Source: Firmicutes bacterium UBA2116 | GTDB lineage: Bacteria; Bacillota; Clostridia; Tissierellales; Sedimentibacteraceae | Length of the DNA: 24,777 nucleotides | NCBI GenBank assembly: GCA_002331025.1 | Contig: DCYG01000008.1 | Coordinates: 15,812-40,588, forward strand | Direction: 5' to 3' | Shown: positions 1 through 7,245 of the stretch, one piece after another | How positions within the stretch are numbered: the first letter of the stretch is position 1 | Layout: each line of letters starts with the position of its first letter | Notes under the pieces: generated by a model | The model's input: the letters and a program-made list of their open reading frames with translations, nothing else | What the model was told of the DNA's origin: nothing | Database searches by the model: none | Translations under genes and position numbers: made by a program

Positions 1-106
1 TTCATCCTGCAAGGCGCCGGAAGAGGGATAACCGCAGCGTATTAAGACATACGTGAGGATTGACCGGCTGAACGGCAACGACGCAGGGGGGGCTTTTTCG
101 GCGGCC
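1..106 (+). repeat. GC-rich dispersed repeat, left copy
   Basis: This stretch is clearly richer in G+C than the AT-rich genes beside it. An inverted copy of about 93 bp occupies the far right end of the window, from 24685 on. The two copies agree at most positions, including AACCGCAGCGTATTA, ACATACGTGAGGATTGACCG and GGGGGCTTTTTC. It contains a small stem (CGTAT/ATACG) and ends in GGCTTTTTC followed by GGCGGCC, 15 bp before the start of the Crp/Fnr gene. It looks like one member of a dispersed intergenic repeat family. Its function is unknown and it holds no convincing ORF. It is probably cut by the window edge. Confidence 0.75.
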
Positions 107-121
107 TGATATGAGGTAGAT

Positions 122-811
122 ATGGAAAACATAATAGATTTAATAAAAGAAAATAGGCTGTTTGCAAATATGACTATAGATGAAATAAAAATGGTTCTGA
201 ATTGCAGTAAAGCAGTGGTTTTGGATTTTCATGAAAACCAGGTGATTTTTGAAAAAGATGATAAAATAAAAAAGATGGGGATCGTTATAGAAGGTCAGCT
301 TAATTTAGTATCTCAAAAGTATAACGGTACGAGAGTTATAGTAACAAGTTTGGAGAAAAATGATTTATTCGGTGAAGCATTGGCGTTTTCCACTCTTCAG
401 GAATCACCCTACGATCTGGTGAGCTCAGGGAACAGCAAGGCGTTAATTATTCCCCACAGCATATTTTTTACAATGTGCAGGGAAAACTGTGATTTTCATA
501 AAACGCTTATAAGCAACATGCTTGCCATATTATCGGATAAAATTGTAATGCTTAACAATAAAATGAATATTTTAAACGCTGAAACCCTAAAGGGCAGAAT
601 CTCGGTGTATTTGTTATCACTTCACAAAAAAACAAATTCAATTATTTTTGACATGCCCATGAAAAGACAGGAATTAGCCGAATTTTTAAACGTTAAAAGA
701 CCTTCCCTTTCAAGAGAATTGTCAAACATGCAGCAGGAGGGGATTATAGAGGTATACCGTTCCACCGTAAAAATAAAAAATATTGAAAGACTGAAAGAAT
801 TGGCTGATTAA
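122..811 (+). CDS. Crp/Fnr-family transcriptional regulator
   Basis: The protein has 229 residues, the usual Crp/Fnr length. Residues about 10-115 form a cyclic-nucleotide-binding-type beta barrel (IEGQLNLV near 56, FGEALAF near 83). A long dimerisation helix covers about 120-155. A winged helix-turn-helix follows (about 181-213, MKRQELAEFLNVKRPSLSREL), with a putative recognition helix PSLSREL. The Arg-Ser pair that binds the cAMP phosphate in E. coli CRP is missing after GEALAF, so cAMP is unlikely to be the ligand. The N-terminal cysteine cluster of true FNR is also absent (only C28, C119 and C124), so the effector is unknown. A GAGGT ribosome site lies just before the ATG. It probably controls anaerobic or redox genes; targets are not shown by the sequence, but an FNR-like palindrome lies at 2181-2194. 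Confidence 0.9.
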   Translation: MENIIDLIKENRLFANMTIDEIKMVLNCSKAVVLDFHENQVIFEKDDKIKKMGIVIEGQLNLVSQKYNGTRVIVTSLEKNDLFGEALAFSTLQESPYDLVSSGNSKALIIPHSIFFTMCRENCDFHKTLISNMLAILSDKIVMLNNKMNILNAETLKGRISVYLLSLHKKTNSIIFDMPMKRQELAEFLNVKRPSLSRELSNMQQEGIIEVYRSTVKIKNIERLKELAD

Positions 812-832
812 TGATACAATAATTTAAAGAAG

Positions 833-855
833 TATGTTACAATTTTAATAACATA
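833..855. other. 7-bp inverted repeat downstream of crp-like gene
   Basis: TATGTTA and TAACATA form a perfect 7-bp inverted repeat around a 9-base spacer, followed by TTTATT. It may be a weak AT-rich terminator for the Crp/Fnr gene or an operator for the HAD gene that follows. The half-site spacing is wider than in a typical CRP site, so binding by the neighbouring regulator is not implied. Confidence 0.3.
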
Positions 856-936
856 TTTATTGAAATTATGTACAAGCTATGCAAGATGTAAATTTCATGC
901 GGCACATGCTTGATTTAATAAGAAAGAGAGACAAAA

Positions 937-1644
937 ATGAAAGAAAAGATAAATACGATATTATTTGATTTGGACGGCACACTGCTTCCACTTTATCAGG
1001 ATGCATTTATTAAAAGCTACTTCACCCGTCTTTCGGCAAAGATTCTTCCCATGGGCTTTGAGAAGGATGCCTTTGTTAAGGCAATTATGGCAGGCATGGA
1101 GGCTATGATCGATAATGACGGGACAAGAACAAATGCTGAGGCTTTTTGGGAAATATTCGAAAGACTGCTCAATGTAGACAGAGATCAGTTGATGGATATG
1201 TTTTTAGATTTTTATAAAAATGAATTTGACGAAGTGAAAGAAATTGTGACTGAAAGAATAAGTCGAAGAGAGCTGATAGACAATCTGAAGGCCAGAGGAT
1301 ACACTCTGGTTCTGGCCACAAATCCCATGTTTCCTATAGAAGCCATTGTCACAAGACTTGCATGGATTCAGTTGTCACCGGAGGACTTTTCTCTTGTAAC
1401 GACATTCGACAACTGCAGATATTGTAAGCCAAGTGTAGAATATTTTCAGGATATTTTATCGAAGCTTAACAAGAAAGCTGAGGAATGCATCATGATTGGG
1501 AACAATACACTTGAGGACATGATTTGCGAAAAAATAGGTATCACTGCAGGATTGGTAACTGCCAATCTTGAAAATAAAAATAACTACGATATAAACCAAT
1601 TCACCCACGGAACTATCGAAGAAATACTGAAAGCACTCCTGTAA
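937..1644 (+). CDS. HAD-superfamily hydrolase (phosphatase)
   Basis: This 235-residue protein has the HAD motifs in order. Motif I is DLDGT (11-15), with D11 the nucleophile and D13 the general acid. Motif II is LATNP, with T128. Motif III is K164 in KPSVEYF. Motif IV is GNNTLED (188-194), in which the usual first Asp is Asn189 and the second acidic residue is kept. The helical cap between about 20 and 100 is of the phosphoglycolate-phosphatase/YjjG kind (subclass I). It probably removes phosphate from a small cytoplasmic metabolite, but the substrate cannot be read from the sequence. An AGAGAG ribosome site precedes the ATG. The gene faces the next one and a strong hairpin begins 2 nt after its stop. 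Confidence 0.88.
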   Translation: MKEKINTILFDLDGTLLPLYQDAFIKSYFTRLSAKILPMGFEKDAFVKAIMAGMEAMIDNDGTRTNAEAFWEIFERLLNVDRDQLMDMFLDFYKNEFDEVKEIVTERISRRELIDNLKARGYTLVLATNPMFPIEAIVTRLAWIQLSPEDFSLVTTFDNCRYCKPSVEYFQDILSKLNKKAEECIMIGNNTLEDMICEKIGITAGLVTANLENKNNYDINQFTHGTIEEILKALL

Positions 1645-1645
1645 C

Positions 1646-1688
1646 CATACAGAGGGGACGGTTCTCGCTGACCGGTCCTCTCTGTATG
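1646..1688. repeat. REP-like hairpin between convergent genes, possible terminator
   Basis: CATACAGAGGGGAC (1646-1659) pairs with GTCCTCTCTGTATG (1675-1688), giving a 14-bp stem with one G-U pair and a 15-base loop. The left arm contains GGGGACGGTTCTC, the motif that recurs at the RAYT locus, so this is probably a diverged REP-type element. There is no strong T-run on either side, but a stable hairpin between two convergent genes could still stop transcription from both. Confidence 0.6.
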
Positions 1689-1708
1689 TCCTGCTCAGGA
1701 TGTGTATT

Positions 1709-2158
1709 TTAGCTTTTTGTATTCCAGATTTGCACTAAAACATCTTTCAAAACCAAAAATGACTCCTCGGTACTATACCCATACTCCTGTTGCAAATGAG
1801 CAAGCATTACTTGTAATTTTGTGACATAGTCGTCAACCCTAACCTCCTGCTGATATGTTGTCAAAACCGGGTATTTTTTGCCCCACATTTTCGTCCAGTC
1901 AATTTTCTTTTGAGTTTCTTCGCTTGTCCCTTCGATGGCTTTCTCAATTTCTTTTACTTCAATGTCGAAGTTCACCAATTCGTCCAGAGTAATATGATAC
2001 AGCACAGACAATTCTTTTGACTGACGTATATCAGGAAGCGTTTCATCAAGCTCCCATTTAGAAATAGTTTGTCTGCTTACACCAAGTTTTTCTGCAACTT
2101 CTTCCTGCGATAAGCTGCTTTTTTTACGGGCACTGAATAAACTGTTTCCTAAACTCAT
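1709..2158 (-). CDS. XRE-family helix-turn-helix regulator
   Basis: The 149-residue protein starts with a classic XRE/HTH_3 domain (about 9-62), including SQEEVAEKLGVSRQTISKWE with the recognition helix SRQTISKW. The C-terminal half (about 65-149) is hydrophilic, mostly helical, and not a domain I recognise. The ATG is preceded on the minus strand by GGAGGAGG, a very strong ribosome site. Proteins of this type are small dimeric repressors that often control their own gene. The region upstream has a TATACT -10 element (2194-2199, minus strand) overlapped by a perfect 14-bp palindrome. The gene is transcribed towards the HAD gene. Confidence 0.87.
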   Translation of the reverse strand: MSLGNSLFSARKKSSLSQEEVAEKLGVSRQTISKWELDETLPDIRQSKELSVLYHITLDELVNFDIEVKEIEKAIEGTSEETQKKIDWTKMWGKKYPVLTTYQQEVRVDDYVTKLQVMLAHLQQEYGYSTEESFLVLKDVLVQIWNTKS

Positions 2159-2180
2159 AGTTACTGCCTCCTCCGCTTAT

Positions 2181-2194
2181 TTGATGTAAATCAA
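2181..2194. promoter_or_regulatory. FNR-type palindrome upstream of XRE gene
   Basis: TTGAT-GTAA-ATCAA is a perfect inverted repeat and matches the known FNR consensus TTGAT-N4-ATCAA at all ten defined positions. It adjoins a minus-strand TATACT at 2194-2199, so a bound protein would cover the transcription start and probably repress. It lies 1.4 kb from the Crp/Fnr-type gene. It could equally be the XRE protein's own operator. Confidence 0.5.
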
Positions 2195-2199
2195 GTATA

Positions 2200-2400
2200 A
2201 GTGATATATGGGCAAAAATCTACCAACAGCATTTTACATTTATGCCCGTTTTCTTAACACCGCGGGACAGATAGAGAGGCATACATCTATAGCGTAAATT
2301 TAATTAACCTCTGAGCCCGATATATTTATCTAAATTTGACAAAGCAGCAGCACCCCTTACCATTTATGTATTTAACAGACTTATTTGACGGATACTGACC
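2200..2400. other. Intergenic stretch without a recognisable gene
   Basis: The full gap between the XRE gene and the SbcD-like gene is 2159-2597. Apart from the palindrome, the REP-like array and the promoter listed separately, I see no coding sequence with a ribosome site here. Short ORFs on both strands run through the repeat array and have repeat-derived, unlikely protein sequences. Confidence 0.5.
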
Positions 2401-2401
2401 C

Positions 2402-2456
2402 AAAAAGGACCGTCCCCACTGGGTCGAAAAGGACCGTCCCCACTGGGTCCACTGGG
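2402..2456. repeat. Tandem REP-like array (CACTGGGTC type)
   Basis: Two direct copies of AAAAGGACCGTCCCCACTGG plus GTC, with a period of 24 bp, begin at 2403 and 2427. They are followed by a partial extra right arm, CACTGGG. Each copy can fold as GGACC...GGTCC. The GGACCGTCCCC core is the same as the one beside the RAYT transposase gene at 12997, but the right arm is CACTGGGTC instead of CAAGCGGTT. Confidence 0.75.
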
Positions 2457-2526
2457 AAAAAAATGTGTCGAATGTTGTCTTTGTCAAAAAAATTTTCAAA
2501 TATGCAAATTGTGATATCATTTAATA

Positions 2527-2555
2527 TTGAAGGCAATTGTATTATATGGTACAAT
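2527..2555 (+). promoter_or_regulatory. Sigma-A promoter for the phosphoesterase/ATPase operon
   Basis: TTGAAG (2527-2532), a 17-bp spacer and TACAAT (2550-2555) lie 42 bp before the start of the SbcD-like gene. Five of six bases match consensus in the -10 box and four of six in the -35 box. The spacing is ideal. Confidence 0.65.
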
Positions 2556-2597
2556 AAAAGAATAAAAATCATTGTTTTTTAGCTTAGGGGAGCGTTT

Positions 2598-3689
2598 ATG
2601 AGTATAAAGTTTATACATACATCGGATATACACTTGGATAAGAAATTTGATATAAAAAATTTCAGTTTGAAAGAGCGTGAGAAAAGAAGACAGGAAATAT
2701 GGGATACCTTCGATGAAATAATTAAGACGGCAAAAAAAGAAGAAATCCGATATCTTTTTATTTCAGGTGATTTAACTGAAATTGAATATATTAATTTTAA
2801 TACATTGATTAAAGTGGCTCAGAAATTTAAAGCTATACCCGATACGAGAGTAGTAGTAGCGTGCGGAAAAAGCGATCCTTACAATATAAACAGCCTTTAT
2901 GAATATATAGAATGGCCGCAAAATGTATATATTGTTAAAAATATGGATTATGTTGAAAAATTGAATTTTCCTGATGATAACCTGTGTGTTCATGCAATGA
3001 GCTGGGATAATGGAATTGGAAACAATAAAGCACAGGCAATTTATGATATTTCTGTTGATGACAGCAAAATAAATGTATTGCTTTTATACTGCGACATTAA
3101 TTCAGAATCAGACAAGCTGCCTGTTAATGCAGACTTAATAAAAAACAAATTTGATTATTGCGCCTTAGGCAGCAGACATAATTTTGAAAAAATACAAAGG
3201 CATATAGTATATTCAGGCACTCCCGAGCCGCTTGATTTTGAAGAAGGCAATGAACATGGTGTCGTTATCGGAGCATTGGATAAAAAACACTTGGAATATA
3301 CGTTTTTGAGTTTGGCAAAAAGAAAATTCATAACCCGCAATATAGATTTAGAAATAAGCTACAGCTTTAATAAAATTCTCGACCTTATCAAATTCTCAGG
3401 AGACACCTTCTCCAATATCAAGGATTATGTAAGGATTAATTTAAATGGTACAGTAAATACGGATGTGTCCATGGAAGAAATTGAAAATGAAGCAAAGCAA
3501 TTTTTTTACTATATTGAATTTGAAGAAAATTATTCATATATGAATTCAGAGGATAAAGTTTACGACCACAATGATTTCAATATAATTGAAAGCTACAAGC
3601 TCCAATTTGAAAATAATCAGGACAAGCTTGAGCAACAGGCATTTAAACTAGGTCTTGAAGTTCTCCGTAAAGAAAAGGTGGTAAAATAA
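2598..3689 (+). CDS. SbcD/YhaO-like metallophosphoesterase with degraded active site
   Basis: The 363-residue protein has the calcineurin-like fold of DNA-repair exonuclease subunits (SbcD, Mre11, Bacillus YhaO). Seen: SDIHLD with D10 and H12, SGDLTE with D58, and the family motif SGTPEPLDFEE (206-216). Several metal ligands look altered. The usual GNHD is G90-K-S-D93, the usual LLHG histidine position reads LLLYCD (C165), and the usual GHIH reads G191-S-R-H194. Nuclease activity may therefore be lost or changed. A GGGGAG-type ribosome site precedes the ATG. It is followed after 1 nt by a YhaN/SbcC-like ATPase, the usual partner, so the two probably form a complex acting on DNA or at the membrane. 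Family membership is solid; the catalytic state is inference. Confidence 0.85.
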   Translation: MSIKFIHTSDIHLDKKFDIKNFSLKEREKRRQEIWDTFDEIIKTAKKEEIRYLFISGDLTEIEYINFNTLIKVAQKFKAIPDTRVVVACGKSDPYNINSLYEYIEWPQNVYIVKNMDYVEKLNFPDDNLCVHAMSWDNGIGNNKAQAIYDISVDDSKINVLLLYCDINSESDKLPVNADLIKNKFDYCALGSRHNFEKIQRHIVYSGTPEPLDFEEGNEHGVVIGALDKKHLEYTFLSLAKRKFITRNIDLEISYSFNKILDLIKFSGDTFSNIKDYVRINLNGTVNTDVSMEEIENEAKQFFYYIEFEENYSYMNSEDKVYDHNDFNIIESYKLQFENNQDKLEQQAFKLGLEVLRKEKVVK

Positions 3690-3690
3690 T

Positions 3691-6405
3691 ATGTATATCA
3701 GCAAATTACATTTGAGAAGCTTCGGCAAATTCATACATAAAAAAATATACTTTGAAAATAAGCTCAATATAGTTTACGGAGAAAACGAAGCCGGAAAAAG
3801 CACCGTGCATAATTTTATGGAAGCAATGCTTTACGGATTTGATGACACAGAAGAAGGAGAGCTTAGGTTTAATAAATATAAGCCCTGGAACAGCAATCTG
3901 TACAAAGGTACTCTCAGTTTAAAAGACGCAAATGATGAAAGATATCTGATATCGAAGGATTTCTTGCTGGGAACATCTCAGGCTTTCTTCAATTCATCTC
4001 AAGAACAGGAGGCAAGAGAAGAGGAAATATTAAATCCGGGCGAGCACTTTTTTAATATGAACAAAATTTCTTTCAGCAATACTGTAAGTGTTAAGCAGCT
4101 TGGAAATAAAACCGAAAAAGAGCTTGCGACGGAGCTTAAAAATAAAATTATAAACCTTAGCAGGACTCGTGATGAATCAATTTCAATAGATAGAATATTT
4201 CAAAGATTAAACAGCATAAAGGAAGAAGCCGGAAACGAAAATGATGGTAAATCCCTTTTAGGGCAATATTCCTTACGCCTTAAAGAGTTGAATGAGGCAA
4301 GGGAAAATTCTGTAAATGCAAAAAGACAGGTAATGTTTTTAGCAATGGAAAAGAAAAAAGTTAAAAATAAAATACATGAAATAAACATAAGAATAGATGA
4401 GTTGAAAAAAGAGCTGTCGGATTACGAATATTCTAAAGAAAAAGAAATATTATTAAAAGCAGAACCCATTAAAAAAGAATTAGAGGAGCTTAACAATAAA
4501 ATCTTAAATTATAAAAAAGAAGATATTATTGAATATTCGGAGAGTGACTTTAAAGAGGCCGCAGATATTGAAAATACTCTAAAATCGATGTATAAACAAA
4601 TCAGGATACTTTCTGATGAAGCGGAAGAAAAAGAGGATGATCTTTTCGGTTTAACAAATGATATAAGCAACAAAATAGGCAACGAATTTGACATTGACAA
4701 GATAAATTCCGATTACAGCATTTATAAAGAAAACAATGCAAAAATTAATGAACTGAAAGATAAAATAGCTGCAGGGCAAGAAAACATCAAGAATACAGAC
4801 GTAATTGAAATAAATAAATTTATTGACAGCTATACCGATGTAGAAGATATAAACAGAAAGACGGAAGCGGTAAATATTTTCTTGGATGATAAAAATTATA
4901 ATAAAATGAAGAGCTTCAAAAGAGCTCAAGTTTTAAGTGTTTTTTTATGGGTAATGACAGGTGGCGTGGCAATCCTCGGAGCATGGTGGTACAAATTATT
5001 GATTACTGATTATATAAACAGATATTATCATGGTCCTTGGACAGAAAATATAATAGCCGGCTCAATAACCGCTTTAATAAGCATTGTGATTTTAGCAATA
5101 ATAAATCCTCTTTTAACAAAGGCAAAAAGTGCAAAAAATGAAATTGAAAGTATGGAGTGCGAGTTTGCGGACCACACAATCAATTTAAGAAACTTAAACA
5201 TTTCCAAGGATGAAATAATAAAAGAATCAGGCTGTGAAAGCTTTGATGAAATGACGGAAAAGTTCAACAAAATGATGAGTGAAAAAAAGATGTATGAAGA
5301 AAAAATGAAGCTGATTCATTATGATGAAAGTTCTCTGGATGCTTTAATCAATGAAAATGGTGAAATAATAAATAATTTGCACAAAAGTATGTTATCTCTG
5401 AATTTGGACAGAATTAGCGATGAAAATATAAATGCGGCAAACGAAGCATACATGAGAAAAGATGCGGTTAAGGAGCAAATTGACAAATTAAATAAGGACA
5501 CTGAGCTGTTAAAGAATGAAATCTCCAAATTAGACAAGGAAATAAGTTTTGAAGAAAAAAGATTAAACATGATCCTGAAGAGTAACGGGTTCGATGATCC
5601 GGACAGCTTTAAGAGGTCGGTTGAAATAAATAAAGAATACACAGAGATTACCAATAATATAAATTACAAAAAAAGTATGCTTCAAAATATTTTAGGAGAA
5701 TATAATTTTGATGAATTGACTCAAAAATTAAGCAAATTTGAGTTTTATGAGGTTAAGCCTGTGGATAAGCAGGAACACAGCTTAAAAATTTACAAGCTGA
5801 ACGAAGAAAAAGCAAGGCTGACGGAAAATATAAATAATATTTTAAAAGAAATCAGTGAAATAGAAGACAGCACAAGAACATTGGCTGAGATAGAAGAAGA
5901 AATAGATTTTTATGAAAATAAAACTTTTGCATTTAAAAACAAAATAAAGGTTGCTGAAATTACCTCAGAGAAGATCAGAAAAATATCTGATTCTATAAAA
6001 GGCGATTTTATGCCGCTCCTGAAAAAATCAATAAGCGACAATTTTTCATATCTTACAAGCGGAAGGTACAGCGATGTTATAATAGACGAGGACATGAATA
6101 TTACAGTTGCGGAAGAAGCCAACAAGCAACGAAGCATTGAACTGGAAAGTTTAAGCGGAGGTACGTTAGACCAGCTTTATTTGTCTTTAAGAATAGGGCT
6201 TGGCAGTATACTGAGCGGAAACCAAAACATCCCGTTAATTTTTGATGACAGCTTTGTACAGTATGATGGCAAAAGGTTAAGAAATTCATTGGAAATGCTG
6301 TCGAAAGAAAGTGAAAGAAGGCAGATTATATTATTTACCTGTCAGGAAAGGGAAGCAGAGCTTGCTAAAAGTTTAAACATTAAATTTAATTATATCAAAT
6401 TATAG
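3691..6405 (+). CDS. YhaN/SbcC-like AAA ATPase with coiled coils and two membrane segments
   Basis: The 904 residues follow the SMC/Rad50 plan. The N-terminal Walker A is GENEAGKST (30-38). Long charged coiled coils run over about 190-400 and 480-780. The C-terminal ABC signature is LSGGTLDQ (about 821-828) and Walker B is PLIFDDSF (about 847-854). In the middle, between the coiled coils, two hydrophobic stretches (about 412-433 and 453-475) look like a membrane hairpin, as in B. subtilis YhaN but unlike SbcC, which has a zinc hook there. The start is fixed by AAAGGTGG upstream; only 1 nt separates it from the previous gene, so the two are probably translationally coupled. The protein probably powers a membrane-anchored partner complex with the SbcD-like protein. 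Confidence 0.9.
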   Translation: MYISKLHLRSFGKFIHKKIYFENKLNIVYGENEAGKSTVHNFMEAMLYGFDDTEEGELRFNKYKPWNSNLYKGTLSLKDANDERYLISKDFLLGTSQAFFNSSQEQEAREEEILNPGEHFFNMNKISFSNTVSVKQLGNKTEKELATELKNKIINLSRTRDESISIDRIFQRLNSIKEEAGNENDGKSLLGQYSLRLKELNEARENSVNAKRQVMFLAMEKKKVKNKIHEINIRIDELKKELSDYEYSKEKEILLKAEPIKKELEELNNKILNYKKEDIIEYSESDFKEAADIENTLKSMYKQIRILSDEAEEKEDDLFGLTNDISNKIGNEFDIDKINSDYSIYKENNAKINELKDKIAAGQENIKNTDVIEINKFIDSYTDVEDINRKTEAVNIFLDDKNYNKMKSFKRAQVLSVFLWVMTGGVAILGAWWYKLLITDYINRYYHGPWTENIIAGSITALISIVILAIINPLLTKAKSAKNEIESMECEFADHTINLRNLNISKDEIIKESGCESFDEMTEKFNKMMSEKKMYEEKMKLIHYDESSLDALINENGEIINNLHKSMLSLNLDRISDENINAANEAYMRKDAVKEQIDKLNKDTELLKNEISKLDKEISFEEKRLNMILKSNGFDDPDSFKRSVEINKEYTEITNNINYKKSMLQNILGEYNFDELTQKLSKFEFYEVKPVDKQEHSLKIYKLNEEKARLTENINNILKEISEIEDSTRTLAEIEEEIDFYENKTFAFKNKIKVAEITSEKIRKISDSIKGDFMPLLKKSISDNFSYLTSGRYSDVIIDEDMNITVAEEANKQRSIELESLSGGTLDQLYLSLRIGLGSILSGNQNIPLIFDDSFVQYDGKRLRNSLEMLSKESERRQIILFTCQEREAELAKSLNIKFNYIKL

Positions 6406-6441
6406 GCTGTTTTCAAAAGCCTGTAGTAAGAAGGAATACCT

Positions 6442-7131
6442 ATGAAAATATTTGCTATAGCCGATTTGCATTTTGACGGTCAAAAAGGAAAACCCATGAA
6501 TGTATTCGGCGACAATTGGATAAACCATGAGGAAAAAATAATAGAAAATTGGAAAAGAGTCGTGAGCGAAGACGATTTGGTTTTAATTCCCGGAGATATT
6601 TCATGGGCTGTTAAGCTTAATGAGGCAATTGAGGATTTGCTGAGAATCGACAAGCTTCCCGGTATTAAAATTATCGGAAAGGGAAATCATGACTATTGGT
6701 GGTCAACATCCAGCAAATTAGATAAGCTTAATCTGAAGACAATCAAGTTCTTAAAAAATAACAGCTATGAATTTGATGGCCTATCAGTGTGCGGAACAAG
6801 AGGATGGGATACCATGGAGGAGCATGCGGATGCTAAATCAAATGAAAAAATTTATTTAAGAGAATTGAACAGGCTGAGAATTTCTCTTGAATGTGCGGGG
6901 AAAAAAGGTAATAAAATAATAGTGATGCTTCACTACCCTCCTTTTAACTCTGCCGGATTGCCTAATGAGTTTTTTCATATGTTGCAAGAGTTCAGAGCTG
7001 ACGTTTGTATATACGGACACCTCCATGGTGAAGACGGACATAAAAATGTTAGGGAGGGCTTGATTGAACAGGTGCAGGTTCATTGTGTTTCAAGCGATTA
7101 TATGGATTTTAAGCCGAAGAGGATACAGTGA
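6442..7131 (+). CDS. Metallophosphoesterase (calcineurin-like, intact)
   Basis: This 229-residue enzyme keeps the full set of calcineurin-like metal-binding motifs: DLHFD (D8, H10), PGDISWA (D52), GKGNHDYWW (N82, H83, D84), MLHYPPF (H164) and GHLHG (H193, H195). The fold is one compact domain with no signal peptide, so it should act in the cytoplasm on a phosphodiester or phosphomonoester. The substrate is unknown. An AAGGAA ribosome site lies before the ATG. It follows the ATPase by 36 bp in the same direction and is likely in the same operon. The contrast with the SbcD-like protein two genes upstream, which lacks several of these ligands, is notable. Confidence 0.88.
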   Translation: MKIFAIADLHFDGQKGKPMNVFGDNWINHEEKIIENWKRVVSEDDLVLIPGDISWAVKLNEAIEDLLRIDKLPGIKIIGKGNHDYWWSTSSKLDKLNLKTIKFLKNNSYEFDGLSVCGTRGWDTMEEHADAKSNEKIYLRELNRLRISLECAGKKGNKIIVMLHYPPFNSAGLPNEFFHMLQEFRADVCIYGHLHGEDGHKNVREGLIEQVQVHCVSSDYMDFKPKRIQ

Positions 7132-7173
7132 TAAAATTGTATATGAAATATGAACATTATGTGTAGTTGGCTC

Positions 7174-7202
7174 TTGACACGGAAACAGTAATAAAGTATC
7201 AT
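7174..7202 (+). promoter_or_regulatory. Sigma-A promoter of tdh-kbl
   Basis: TTGACA (7174-7179, perfect), a 17-bp spacer and TATCAT (7197-7202, five of six) stand 44 bp before the tdh start. This is one of the best promoters in the window. Confidence 0.75.
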
Positions 7203-7245
7203 ATTTTCAAGGGAAACGTTTTTCATATTAAGGATGGTGATATTA

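Noticed and set aside
2326..2582. Three short overlapping ORFs on both strands across the REP-like array.
   Set aside because: Their proteins are translations of the tandem repeat (repeated GTVLFDPVGTVLF-like strings), none has a proper ribosome site, and the known promoter runs through one of them.
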